NCBI GenBank assembly: GCA_025451535.1
Contig: JANWKE010000137.1
Coordinates: 1 to 59,175, forward strand
Direction: 5' to 3'
Length of the DNA: 59,175 nucleotides
DNA from: Verrucomicrobiia bacterium
GTDB lineage: Bacteria; Verrucomicrobiota; Verrucomicrobiia; Limisphaerales; UBA11358
Below, piece after piece: positions 31,848 to 38,938 of the stretch (within the stretch, counting starts at the first letter, position 1; each line of letters begins with the position of its first letter). Under the pieces are notes generated by a model, which saw only the letters and a program-made list of their open reading frames with translations, was not told the DNA's origin and searched no databases. The position numbers and the translations under genes were made by a program.

Positions 31848-33501
31848 TGTCCTTTAATTTTTTGATGTAGTCCTGGAATTTTTTGGCCGCGATTTGATTT
31901 TGGGCCAGACTTTCCATGATTTCCAGGGCGCGGTGATATTCATTGCGCCGGACTGCGTCGTCGGCTGCCAGCTTGGCCCGGCGCATGACTTCACGAAGCT
32001 CGGCAATCAAGCCGATCTGGTGCTTCACAAAAGCCAGATTATAGGCAACATCGGCGTCGTTCGCGTTCAATTCCGCCGCGTGCTCATAATTCCTGACCGC
32101 CTGTTGCCAGCGTTCCTCGACCGTATTCAAGCCGTCCGCGTCCGGCTCGAACTTCATTTCGCCCAGGCGATACAGCGTGTTGCCCAGATTGTAATACGCC
32201 TGTTGTTGCAGGTTTAAGTCCGGCGACAAGGTCGCCATCTGAAATTGGTTCAGCGCCTCGTCGTAATTCGTCGCGCGATAGGCCGCCGCCCCGGCATTGA
32301 AGACCAGCCGCAAGTCATTGGTGTGAATTTGGGCCAGTCGCTCAAATTCCTGCAGAGCGTTCGTGTAGTTGCCGAGGTGGTACTCGCGCAACGCAGACGA
32401 CGGCGAGGCCTGGGCGGCAACCGGCAGCAACAAAATTCCAAGGAATGCCGCAACCACCGGCGCTGTGACTTTGGACGGTGGACGGTGGACGGTGGACTTT
32501 TTCCGCTCCGGCAACAACATTTCCGCGAGCAACAACAAAACGGCCAGGGCCAGCGGCCACTGGTACTGCTCGTGATAACGGCGCACCAGTCGTTCTTCAC
32601 CTTCCGATTTCGGCAACGGGGCCAGGCCGCGGTCGTAGAGCATTTCCATCGTGTTCGCCCCGCGCAACGGCAGATAAAAACCTCCCGTGGCGGAACCGAT
32701 TTGCCGGAGCAGTGTTTCGTTCAGGTGCGATTTCACCACATTGCCATCCGGGTCCCGGACATAATCCGAATTGCCATTCGCGTCGGTTATCCGCAACAGG
32801 GTCCCATCCGCCGTTCCGATGCCGATGGTGAAAACTTTCAGGCCCGCCTTGGCCGCCGCCTTGGCGGCGGCGAGCACCTCGCCGGAATTGACGTTGTCCT
32901 CGCCATCCGTGATCACCACCAGCACTTTGAAATGGTCGCCTTCCTTGAAGGCCGCTTGCGCGGTCTGGATGGCCGTGGCCAGCGACGTGCCGCCGAGGGG
33001 CAGGGTGTTAACGCTCAGATTCTGCACGCATTGTTGAAAGGCCGTGTTGTCGTACGTCAACGGGCATTCCAAAAAGGCGTCTCCGGCAAACGCCACCAGG
33101 CCGAGCCGGTCCGGTTTCGCCCGCTGCATCAAATCCAGCGCGGCAAGTTTGGCGCGTTCGAGCCGGTCCGGCGCAATGTCCTCGGCCAGCATGCTTTTGG
33201 ACGTATCAATCGCCACCACGATGTCCAGGCCGCGCCGTTCAATCTTCTGCAGATCGAATCCGTACTGCGGCCGCGCCAGTGCCACGATCAGCAGCGCCAC
33301 GGATAAAATCAAACAACCGAACCGGATTTTGCGGCGCGCCGGGGAAACACCGACGGTGAGCGCCGACAACAACCGTGTCTGAATGAATTGCGCCAGCAGC
33401 CGTTGCCGCGTGCGCAACGCCCGCCAAAAGAACACCGCCAGCGCCGGCGGAATTACCAGCAGCAGCCAGAGCAAATGTGGAGCAGCAAACTGCATCTTCA
33501 A
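31816..33501 (-). CDS. VWA-domain membrane protein fused to TPR domain (BatB-BatC type fusion)
   Basis: 561 aa. Residues 1-75 carry two transmembrane segments (LLWLLLVIPPALAVFFWRAL; CLILSVALLIVALARPQYGF). The VWA domain (about 90-270) has a MIDAS motif IVVAIDTSKSMLAEDI and LVVITDGEDNVNSGEV. A third membrane segment (about 312-330) ends the BatB part. The linker K-S-T-V-H-R-P-P-S-K-V-T (about 334-346) is encoded by a GGACGGT heptamer tandem. It is followed by what looks like a second signal sequence (VVAAFLGILLLPVAAQASPS) and TPR repeats (about 370-500), which equal BatC. So two ancestral genes appear joined through intergenic repeat DNA. It sits in the inner membrane and belongs to the MoxR-associated Bat system (aerotolerance/envelope stress). 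Confidence 0.87.
   Translation of the reverse strand: MKMQFAAPHLLWLLLVIPPALAVFFWRALRTRQRLLAQFIQTRLLSALTVGVSPARRKIRFGCLILSVALLIVALARPQYGFDLQKIERRGLDIVVAIDTSKSMLAEDIAPDRLERAKLAALDLMQRAKPDRLGLVAFAGDAFLECPLTYDNTAFQQCVQNLSVNTLPLGGTSLATAIQTAQAAFKEGDHFKVLVVITDGEDNVNSGEVLAAAKAAAKAGLKVFTIGIGTADGTLLRITDANGNSDYVRDPDGNVVKSHLNETLLRQIGSATGGFYLPLRGANTMEMLYDRGLAPLPKSEGEERLVRRYHEQYQWPLALAVLLLLAEMLLPERKKSTVHRPPSKVTAPVVAAFLGILLLPVAAQASPSSALREYHLGNYTNALQEFERLAQIHTNDLRLVFNAGAAAYRATNYDEALNQFQMATLSPDLNLQQQAYYNLGNTLYRLGEMKFEPDADGLNTVEERWQQAVRNYEHAAELNANDADVAYNLAFVKHQIGLIAELREVMRRAKLAADDAVRRNEYHRALEIMESLAQNQIAAKKFQDYIKKLKDIDAIITPPQR
32473..32497. repeat. Heptamer tandem repeat, unit GGACGGT, inside the BatB-BatC fusion gene
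   Basis: 3.6 exact copies of GGACGGT. It encodes the linker between the VWA and TPR parts. Related heptamer tracts of other sequence occur at six more places in the window, mostly at gene ends or starts. Confidence 0.85.
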
Positions 33502-33511
33502 ATCGTAAATT

Positions 33512-34516
33512 TCATGGCAATTTCCTGAAGACCGTCTCTCCCAGCGTGATTTCCAGGATCAGCAACACGAGGCCACACGCCACCACCCATGGAAACAATT
33601 CGCGGTATTCCGTAAATTTGCTGATGACTGCCTCCGTTTTTTCGAGCTTGTTGATTTCGGCATAGATTTGCTGGAACCGTTCCGCCGTATCGGCGCGGTA
33701 GTATTTCCCGTCGGTAATCTGTGCGATTTGTTTCAGCGTGGTCTCATCCACGTCCACCGGCTCGTTCTGATAAATCGTTTCACCCGTGAAGGGATTTTTG
33801 CCGACCGGCATCGGCGCGATGCCGTTCTTGCTGACGCCGATGGTATAGACCTTTACGCCCAACGCCCGCGCCGCTTGCGCCGCCGTGAGCGGATCAATAT
33901 TACCCGAATTATTCTGGCCGTCGGTCATGAGAACGACGATTTTGCTTTTGGCCTGCACCGCGCGCAATTGGTTGAGCGCCGTGGTCAAGCCGTCGCCGAT
34001 GGCCGTTGCGTTGGGATTGATGGCGCCGATGTTGAGCCGGTTCAAATCTTCAATCAGAAAATCGTGATCCAGCGTCAGGGGCGTGCCGATGTACGCCTGC
34101 GTGGCGAAGAGGACCAGTCCGATGCGATCGTTGGGCCGCTTGTCAATGAAGCCTTCCAGAATGGAACGCGCCATGTTGAACCGGTTGACGCGGTGGCCAT
34201 TCACGACGAAATCCTCTGAGACCATGCTGCCGGACATGTCGAACGCCACCATAATGTCTATGCCGCTGGCCTTGACTGTCGTCTGGCTCTTCATCAACCG
34301 CGGCTGCGCCAACGCGACAATGAACAGCGCCAGCACCAGCCAGCGTAACGCCATTAAAAACGCGCCTGTCCGCGACCGGCGCACGCGGGTCAATCCTTCC
34401 ACCAGCCGCACCGACGAATAAAGAAACGCCGGCGGTTGGCCGCGCCGCCCCTTCAGCCACGCCAGCAGCGGCAGCAACAACAGCAGCAGCAAAAGATATG
34501 GGTGCGCGAACGTCAT
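33512..34516 (-). CDS. VWA-domain membrane protein (BatA type)
   Basis: 334 aa. Two N-terminal hydrophobic segments (LLLLLLLLPLLAWLKG; ALRWLVLALFIVALAQ), a VWA domain with a complete MIDAS (IMVAFDMSGSMVSEDF, Thr in the loop, VVLMTDGQNNSGNIDP) and a C-terminal membrane helix (VVACGLVLLILEITLG). This is the BatA arrangement, with the VWA domain exposed to the periplasm. The gene overlaps the preceding membrane protein gene by 4 bp (ATGA) and is 10 bp before the BatB-BatC gene. MoxR ATPases are thought to act with VWA proteins as metal-dependent chaperone systems. Confidence 0.92.
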   Translation of the reverse strand: MTFAHPYLLLLLLLLPLLAWLKGRRGQPPAFLYSSVRLVEGLTRVRRSRTGAFLMALRWLVLALFIVALAQPRLMKSQTTVKASGIDIMVAFDMSGSMVSEDFVVNGHRVNRFNMARSILEGFIDKRPNDRIGLVLFATQAYIGTPLTLDHDFLIEDLNRLNIGAINPNATAIGDGLTTALNQLRAVQAKSKIVVLMTDGQNNSGNIDPLTAAQAARALGVKVYTIGVSKNGIAPMPVGKNPFTGETIYQNEPVDVDETTLKQIAQITDGKYYRADTAERFQQIYAEINKLEKTEAVISKFTEYRELFPWVVACGLVLLILEITLGETVFRKLP

Positions 34517-35085
34517 GCGGGTGCCATTTGGCTTTGAACTTTGGACACCGGACTTTGGACTTCTTTTGGCTCGGTTTCTTCGACCAGCCGGACGGCGGAG
34601 CCATGCAACTCGCGCAACTCCGGCTCGCCCGGTTCGTATCTGGCGAATTTCACGAGGTCACAGCTTTCCAGAAATTGGCCGAGGCTTTCCTTTTGTTCCG
34701 GTGACAGCAAATCTGTCGTACTCAGTTCCCGCAGAAATTCCTCAGTCGTGCGTTCCGGCGCATGAAAATCAAATTGCTCTTCGAGATAAGCACGAATCGT
34801 GTCGGAGACCAGAATGCAAAACGGTTTGGGCTGGGCGAGGAGTGCGAGTGCTTCCTCCAATTGTTGTTTCGCGCGAAGATGCGCCGGCACCGGCGGTTCC
34901 ATCTGAATTTGCGAACGCCGTTTCCGCCAGTATCGCCAGGTAAAATACAAAATGGCCAGAACCGCCAGGAGGACCAGCGCCCACCCGATCCGTTCCCAGA
35001 CATTTGGGATGGGCACCGGCGGCTTGATGTCGCGAATGTCGTTCGCATTCGCAATGGCAGCCTGGGATGTCGCGTTTGAAATCAT
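34513..35085 (-). CDS. Single-pass membrane protein of the Bat operon (DUF4381-like)
   Basis: 190 aa from the ATG at 35085; a TTG at 35091 is possible. One transmembrane helix (about 31-50, WALVLLAVLAILYFTWRYW) with a basic stop, then a soluble helical domain (HLRAKQQLEEALALLAQPKP; YLEEQFDFHAPERTTEEFLR). This matches the size and layout of the small DUF4381-type membrane proteins found between DUF58 and VWA genes in MoxR operons. The last 15 residues (V-Q-S-P-V-S-K-V-Q-S-Q) come from a heptamer repeat (34532-34566), so the C-terminus has probably been extended by repeat DNA. It overlaps the VWA gene by 4 bp. Confidence 0.75.
   Translation of the reverse strand: MISNATSQAAIANANDIRDIKPPVPIPNVWERIGWALVLLAVLAILYFTWRYWRKRRSQIQMEPPVPAHLRAKQQLEEALALLAQPKPFCILVSDTIRAYLEEQFDFHAPERTTEEFLRELSTTDLLSPEQKESLGQFLESCDLVKFARYEPGEPELRELHGSAVRLVEETEPKEVQSPVSKVQSQMAPA
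34532..34566. repeat. Heptamer tandem repeat, unit CTTTGGA and variants
   Basis: Four 7-nt units (CTTTGAA, CTTTGGA, CACCGGA, CTTTGGA) at the 3' end of the membrane protein gene, just before the BatA start. The repeat is translated as the C-terminal residues of the upstream protein. Confidence 0.75.
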
Positions 35086-35099
35086 GATCAACGGCTACG

Positions 35100-35253
35100 C
35101 TCACCCTCACCCTGACCCTCTCCCCCGGGGAGAGGGAACAGCAAGCGGACGTCTTTTGATTCACGGATAACTGCCCGGCAAATCCAGACACACGAAATTC
35201 TGCGAGGTTGCAAACGGTTCTCCCTCTCCCGGGGGAGGGGGCCGGGGTGAGGG
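35100..35253. repeat. Inverted pair of CCCTCTCCCC/GGGGAGAGGG palindromic elements
   Basis: The copy at 35100-35136 (CTCACCCTCACCCTGA plus CCCTCTCCCC/GGGGAGAGGG stem) and the copy at about 35219-35253 (CCCTCTCCC/GGGGGAGGGG, then CCGGGGTGAGGG) face each other. This sequence type (CTCACCCT...GAGAGGG) is a common dispersed palindrome in many bacterial genomes. The pair occupies the 199-bp gap between DUF58 and the membrane protein gene and could pair in the operon mRNA. Confidence 0.75.
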
Positions 35254-35284
35254 CGGACGTTCAACTTGTCAATGCTCATTGCCA

Positions 35285-36193
35285 TCATCCTCGCAACCTC
35301 CGCTTCTCCCGCGCCTCGAAAAACCGGCCCAGCGCCGCCGCGTAAGGTTCGTCGGTGCGTAATTGAATGGAATCGATGCCCGATGACCGCAATTGCCGGG
35401 CGACCTCGACATACTGTTTTTCCTGACGTAGCGCGAACGCGTCGCGACTCGCTGCCGGCGCGGTATTGAGTTCCACGATTTCACCTGTTTCGGCATCTTC
35501 CAATATTAATCGGCCCAGCGCCGGCAATTCCATTTCGTAACGGTCCGCGATGTGGACAGCCACGACGTCGTGTCGCCGGTTGGCCATCCGCAGGGCGATT
35601 TGCGTTTGTGGTGGCAGTGTCCCGTTACCTTCCGGCATTAAGAAATCCGAAATCACCACCGCAATGGCCTTGTGCGGCAACACGCGGCCCATGAATTCCA
35701 GCGCGTGGGCCAGATCCGTTCCGCGCCGCTTCGGTTTGAAATACAATACCTCGCGGATGACCCGCAGCACGTGACCACGGCCTTTTCGTGGTGGAATGAA
35801 TTTTTCCACGCCGTCGGTGAACAGCAGCAAGCCCACCTTGTCATTATTGCGAATGGCGGAGAAGGCGAGCACGGACGCAATTTCGGCGGCCAGTTCGCGT
35901 TTGGATTGCTCGCGCGAGCCGAACAACCCGGAGCCGCTCACATCCACCACCAGCATCACCGTCAGTTCGCGTTCCTCGACGAATTTCTTGATGAACGGAT
36001 GATTCATCCGCGCGGTGACATTCCAGTCGATTGCGCGCACGTCGTCACCGGGCTGGTATTCGCGCACCTCGTCGAAGTTCATGCCCTGTCCTTTGAAAAC
36101 GGAATGATACTGGCCGGCAAGCGTTTCGGTCACGAGCCGGTTCGTGCGAATCTCGATCTGCCGGATTTTTTTGAGAATTTCGCGAGGAATCAT
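35285..36193 (-). CDS. DUF58 domain protein of the MoxR/Bat operon
   Basis: 302 aa, cytoplasmic or peripheral. [20 protein letters not shown] is the DUF58 signature, followed by [20 protein letters not shown] and a VWA-like MIDAS start [20 protein letters not shown]. Residues about 150-300 complete the VWA-like fold. DUF58 proteins almost always accompany MoxR ATPases and VWA proteins and are thought to be adaptors or chaperone partners. Here MoxR is upstream, but a DUF998 gene lies between them, which is unusual. The next gene is 199 bp downstream across a palindrome pair. Confidence 0.92.
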   Translation of the reverse strand: MIPREILKKIRQIEIRTNRLVTETLAGQYHSVFKGQGMNFDEVREYQPGDDVRAIDWNVTARMNHPFIKKFVEERELTVMLVVDVSGSGLFGSREQSKRELAAEIASVLAFSAIRNNDKVGLLLFTDGVEKFIPPRKGRGHVLRVIREVLYFKPKRRGTDLAHALEFMGRVLPHKAIAVVISDFLMPEGNGTLPPQTQIALRMANRRHDVVAVHIADRYEMELPALGRLILEDAETGEIVELNTAPAASRDAFALRQEKQYVEVARQLRSSGIDSIQLRTDEPYAAALGRFFEAREKRRLRG

Positions 36194-36202
36194 GGGAAGG
36201 CG

Positions 36203-36230
36203 GAAGGATGAATGAAGAATTAAGAATTAG
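36203..36230. repeat. Heptamer tract, unit GAATTAA and variants, 3' of the DUF998 gene
   Basis: Units GAAGGAT, GAATGAA, GAATTAA, GAATTAG, lying between DUF58 and DUF998 and entering the DUF998 stop region. A tract of nearly complementary heptamers lies at 36944-36978 on the other side of the gene. Confidence 0.65.
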
Positions 36231-36858
36231 CGCGGGCGGTTGGCATGGTCTTTTTCCGCATTAAAGAACAGGCAAAAAACACGCCTGCGAACTCAATGAT
36301 TTCGGCGACACGCTGAATCGCACCACGAACCTGAAATGTCGTTTCGAGCGAAAGTAACGCCAGGCACAGCAGCACCAAGGCACCGGCGGCTAAAAAGGCA
36401 ACGGCTTGGATTGTCGCGTTCCGTTTTGCAAAATAGCGAGAGACGAGGAGAAACCCAATTCCTGTTCCCTCGTAATCAATGAATCCGAGAACAGTATGCA
36501 CCTGCTGCCGCCAGCTACCAAACAGCGGCGATCCTGGGTCGCAAGGGAAAAATGCAGCTATCGCATAACCTGCGCCCAAGCATGACATGGCAAGCACCAT
36601 CAGCGAAGCATCTGTGTCCGATGCTTCACGGTGAACCAGCCACAAAGACAGCCAGACCAATAAACCTACCGGAAGAAAAAAACCAAAAGCCACCCAGCGA
36701 GCGTGAGGCGCTCCAGTTTCTCCAAGTTCACTGATGGTGTTTGCAATATGACTGTAGTTGGGTCGTTGCAGCGCAAAATAGAAAGTTTCAATCAGCACCA
36801 AAATGGCAGCTGTCGCCACGAGTGCTGGCGAACGTGAGTGGAAACGGATGTGCATCAT
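36220..36858 (-). CDS. DUF998 family membrane protein inserted in the Bat operon
   Basis: 212 aa with six hydrophobic segments. The sequence NYSHIANTISELGETGAPHA followed by ARWVAFGFF, and later AIAAFFPCDPGSPLFGSWRQ, are typical of DUF998 proteins (the N-x-I-S-E-L-G and F-P-C-D-P motifs). Function is unknown; the family is related to small polytopic membrane proteins. It is not a usual member of MoxR/Bat operons and is flanked on both sides by heptamer repeat tracts in inverted orientation. This suggests it was inserted between moxR and the DUF58 gene. Confidence 0.8.
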   Translation of the reverse strand: MMHIRFHSRSPALVATAAILVLIETFYFALQRPNYSHIANTISELGETGAPHARWVAFGFFLPVGLLVWLSLWLVHREASDTDASLMVLAMSCLGAGYAIAAFFPCDPGSPLFGSWRQQVHTVLGFIDYEGTGIGFLLVSRYFAKRNATIQAVAFLAAGALVLLCLALLSLETTFQVRGAIQRVAEIIEFAGVFFACSLMRKKTMPTARANS

Positions 36859-36943
36859 GCCGAACTTTTAATTCGTCAGCTTGTTGAGCTTTAGTCCCGA
36901 AGGGATTGTTCGTGTTGTTTCATTTTTCATCCGCGCCAAATTT

Positions 36944-36978
36944 CATTCTACATTCTTCATTCTTAATTCTGCATTCAT
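36944..36978. repeat. Heptamer tract, unit CATTCTT and variants, 5' of the DUF998 gene
   Basis: Five 7-nt units (CATTCTA, CATTCTT, CATTCTT, AATTCTG, CATTCAT) between DUF998 and the moxR stop codon. Read on the other strand they resemble the GAATTAA/GAATGAA units at 36203-36230. Confidence 0.75.
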
Positions 36979-36980
36979 GT

Positions 36981-37970
36981 TCACGGCACCGGCAGTTCAT
37001 CAAAGATTTTCTGGACGACCGTTTCGCTGGTCTTTTCCTCGGCCTCGGCTTCGTAGGTGATGGCCACGCGATGGCGCAGCACGTCCATACCGATGCTTTT
37101 CACGTCCTGTGGCGTCACGTAACCACGGCCTTTGAGAAAGGCGTACGCCTTCGCCGCCAGCGTCAGGTTGATGGTCGCGCGCGGCGACGCGCCGAGCTGG
37201 ATGAAATCCTTCACGGCAATTTTGTAGTGGTCAGGGTCGCGCGTCGCACAGACCAGGTCTACGATGTAATCCTTCACCTTGTCGTCCACGTAAATGTCGT
37301 TGATGACCGCGCGCGCCTTGAGAATATCCTTCGGATCAACGACCACGCTCGCGGTGGGCGTGCCGGAGGTTTTGGCCATCAGATCGAGAATGTGCCGCTC
37401 CTCGTCCCGCGACGGATAGCCGATCTTCAATTTCAACATGAACCGGTCCACCTGCGCCTCGGGCAGCGGATAGGTGCCTTCCTGCTCAATGGGATTCTGG
37501 GTGGCGAGGACCAGGAACGGTTCTTCCAGTTTGAACGTCTGTTCGCCAATGGTGACCTGCTTTTCCTGCATCGCTTCGAGCAAGGCGCTTTGCACCTTGG
37601 CCGGCGCACGGTTGATTTCGTCCGCCAGAATCAGGTTGGCGAAAATCGGCCCTTTGCGCGTGCTAAAGCCGCCGGATTGCGGATTGTAAATCTGCGTGCC
37701 GATGACGTCGGCGGGCAGCATGTCGGGCGTGAATTGCAGCCGCGCGAACTTGACGTTGATGCAGGCGGCGAGCGATTTGACCGAGAGGGTTTTCGCCAGG
37801 CCGGGCACGCCTTCGAGCAGCACGTGGCCGTTGGCGAGCAGGCCGATGACGAGCCGTTCAACCAGATATTGCTGGCCGACAATGACTTTGCCGAGCTCGT
37901 TGAATAGTGGATGGGTGAATGCGCTGGCTTCTTTGACGGTTTCGTTGATGGCGGAGATTCCCGTGTTCAT
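36981..37970 (-). CDS. MoxR family AAA+ ATPase
   Basis: 329 aa. Walker A is GHVLLEGVPGLAKTLSVKSL. Also present: FTPDMLPADVIGTQIYNPQS, Walker B ANLILADEINRAPAKVQSAL, LEAMQEKQVTIGEQTF, sensor 1 FLVLATQNPIEQEGTYPLPE and AQVDRFMLKLKIGYPSRDEE. The C-terminal lid ends in YVTPQDVKSIGMDVLRHRV. This is the MRP subfamily of MoxR ATPases, which power chaperone-like reactions with VWA/DUF58 partners. Those partners follow in the same operon. Upstream come BatE- and BatD-like genes, with a 134-bp gap that contains a GTAG palindrome pair. Confidence 0.95.
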   Translation of the reverse strand: MNTGISAINETVKEASAFTHPLFNELGKVIVGQQYLVERLVIGLLANGHVLLEGVPGLAKTLSVKSLAACINVKFARLQFTPDMLPADVIGTQIYNPQSGGFSTRKGPIFANLILADEINRAPAKVQSALLEAMQEKQVTIGEQTFKLEEPFLVLATQNPIEQEGTYPLPEAQVDRFMLKLKIGYPSRDEERHILDLMAKTSGTPTASVVVDPKDILKARAVINDIYVDDKVKDYIVDLVCATRDPDHYKIAVKDFIQLGASPRATINLTLAAKAYAFLKGRGYVTPQDVKSIGMDVLRHRVAITYEAEAEEKTSETVVQKIFDELPVP

Positions 37971-38030
37971 GTTTTGAAATTATTTTTCGATGGACAATAG
38001 ATTTTACGACTGTGTTCAACAAAATTTTTC

Positions 38031-38102
38031 GGTAGGTCGGGCAGTCCTCTGCCCGCCGCGTGCGAACGCAAGAACGGCGCGCACGGAGTGCCGCGCCCTA
38101 CC
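38031..38102. repeat. GTAG-headed palindrome pair A (REP/BIME type)
   Basis: GTAG at 38032 followed by a GTCGGGCA/TGCCCGCC hairpin faces, at the other end, the inverted copy CTAC at 38098-38101 behind a GGCGCG/CGCGCC-type hairpin. Head to head length is 70 bp, the same as pair B. It fills the gap between the BatE-like gene and moxR. Confidence 0.7.
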
Positions 38103-38104
38103 CA

Positions 38105-38938
38105 TTACGCACCTGGCAAGATTTCCACTTGCTTCGCCGGCAACCAGCCGATTTTCCCGGAACCGTCGGCTACCTGGAGCCAGTCGTGGCGCTGACCGAG
38201 CACGGCCAATTCCATGCCGTTCTGCGCCTTGAACGCGTCTTGCGCCTCGGCAAATGGCCCGCTGCGCGCCGTTGCTTCCGCTTCAATGACTACTGCGGTT
38301 GGTTTCGAAAAATGAACCGTCGCCACCGCGCCCAGTCCGGCGCATGACAAAATCGTCAGGAGGATAATGCCCGACGTCAGACCGCGCAGCCGCGGGCGCC
38401 AGGCCGGCTGAATCTGCCTCAAAGCCAACAGGATGAACGTCAGCCAGAAAGCGCCGGCCGCCAGCATCGTCCATTCGTTGAGCGACAAGGTGCCGAGCCA
38501 ATCTTCCCAGCGGGTTTGGCGCAACGTCGGGCCGGCGACCTGATTGCGCACGAACTCCAGATTCGCCCTTACTTCGTCGTCGCGCGGCGCCAGCAATTCC
38601 GCCCGTCGATAGGCGGCAATGGCGCGGCCCGGTTGTCCCAGTTTGAATTCCGCGTTGCCGTCATTGAACCAAAGCGCCGGTGTAACTGCGCCGGACTGCA
38701 GAATCTTTTCGTAAGCGGCGGCAGCCGGGGCGAACTTGCCCTCGGCGTAAAGTTTGTTCGCCGCGTTAAAGTCAGCCGAAACGTCCGCCGCAAACAGATT
38801 TCCGGCCAGGATCAGGATGGCAAGCGTAGCGGCGGTCGGCAGACCGCCGCATTTCTTGAAAGTAAAGTTTCCGGCTTTCTGCCGAAAGCCGCTACGTTCG
38901 ATTTGCCGGGGTCTCGAAATGTGAAGTCCAGTTTTCAT
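38105..38938 (-). CDS. BatE-like protein: TPR, two membrane helices, SH3-like domain
   Basis: 277 aa. The signal segment (LAILILAGNLFAADVSADFN, about 38-57) is preceded by an odd 37-residue N-terminus. TPR repeats span about 57-130 (AANKLYAEGKFAPAAAAYEK). Two membrane helices (about 150-200) follow, then an SH3b-like end (ATARSGPFAEAQDAFKAQNG ... WLQVADGSGKIGWLPAKQVE). This TPR-TM-SH3 order is typical of BatE. Residues about 15-38 (E-R-S-G-F-R-Q-K-A-G ...) are encoded by GTAG palindrome pair B, which has entered the signal peptide's N-region in frame; the original start may have been lost or moved. The start overlaps batD by 4 bp. Confidence 0.85.
   Translation of the reverse strand: MKTGLHISRPRQIERSGFRQKAGNFTFKKCGGLPTAATLAILILAGNLFAADVSADFNAANKLYAEGKFAPAAAAYEKILQSGAVTPALWFNDGNAEFKLGQPGRAIAAYRRAELLAPRDDEVRANLEFVRNQVAGPTLRQTRWEDWLGTLSLNEWTMLAAGAFWLTFILLALRQIQPAWRPRLRGLTSGIILLTILSCAGLGAVATVHFSKPTAVVIEAEATARSGPFAEAQDAFKAQNGMELAVLGQRHDWLQVADGSGKIGWLPAKQVEILPGA
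38826..38895. repeat. GTAG-headed palindrome pair B inside the BatE-like gene
   Basis: GTAG + CGGCGGTC/GACCGCCG hairpin (38826-38849) opposed to CGGCTTTC/GAAAGCCG + CTAC (38872-38895). It is 70 bp head to head and open in the gene's frame. The first hairpin nearly matches that of pair C at 45249. Confidence 0.8.

Noticed and set aside
32473-32497. Reading the GGACGGT tandem as part of a CRISPR array
   Set aside because: The units are contiguous 7-mers with no spacers, inside a coding sequence. No other spaced repeats were found.
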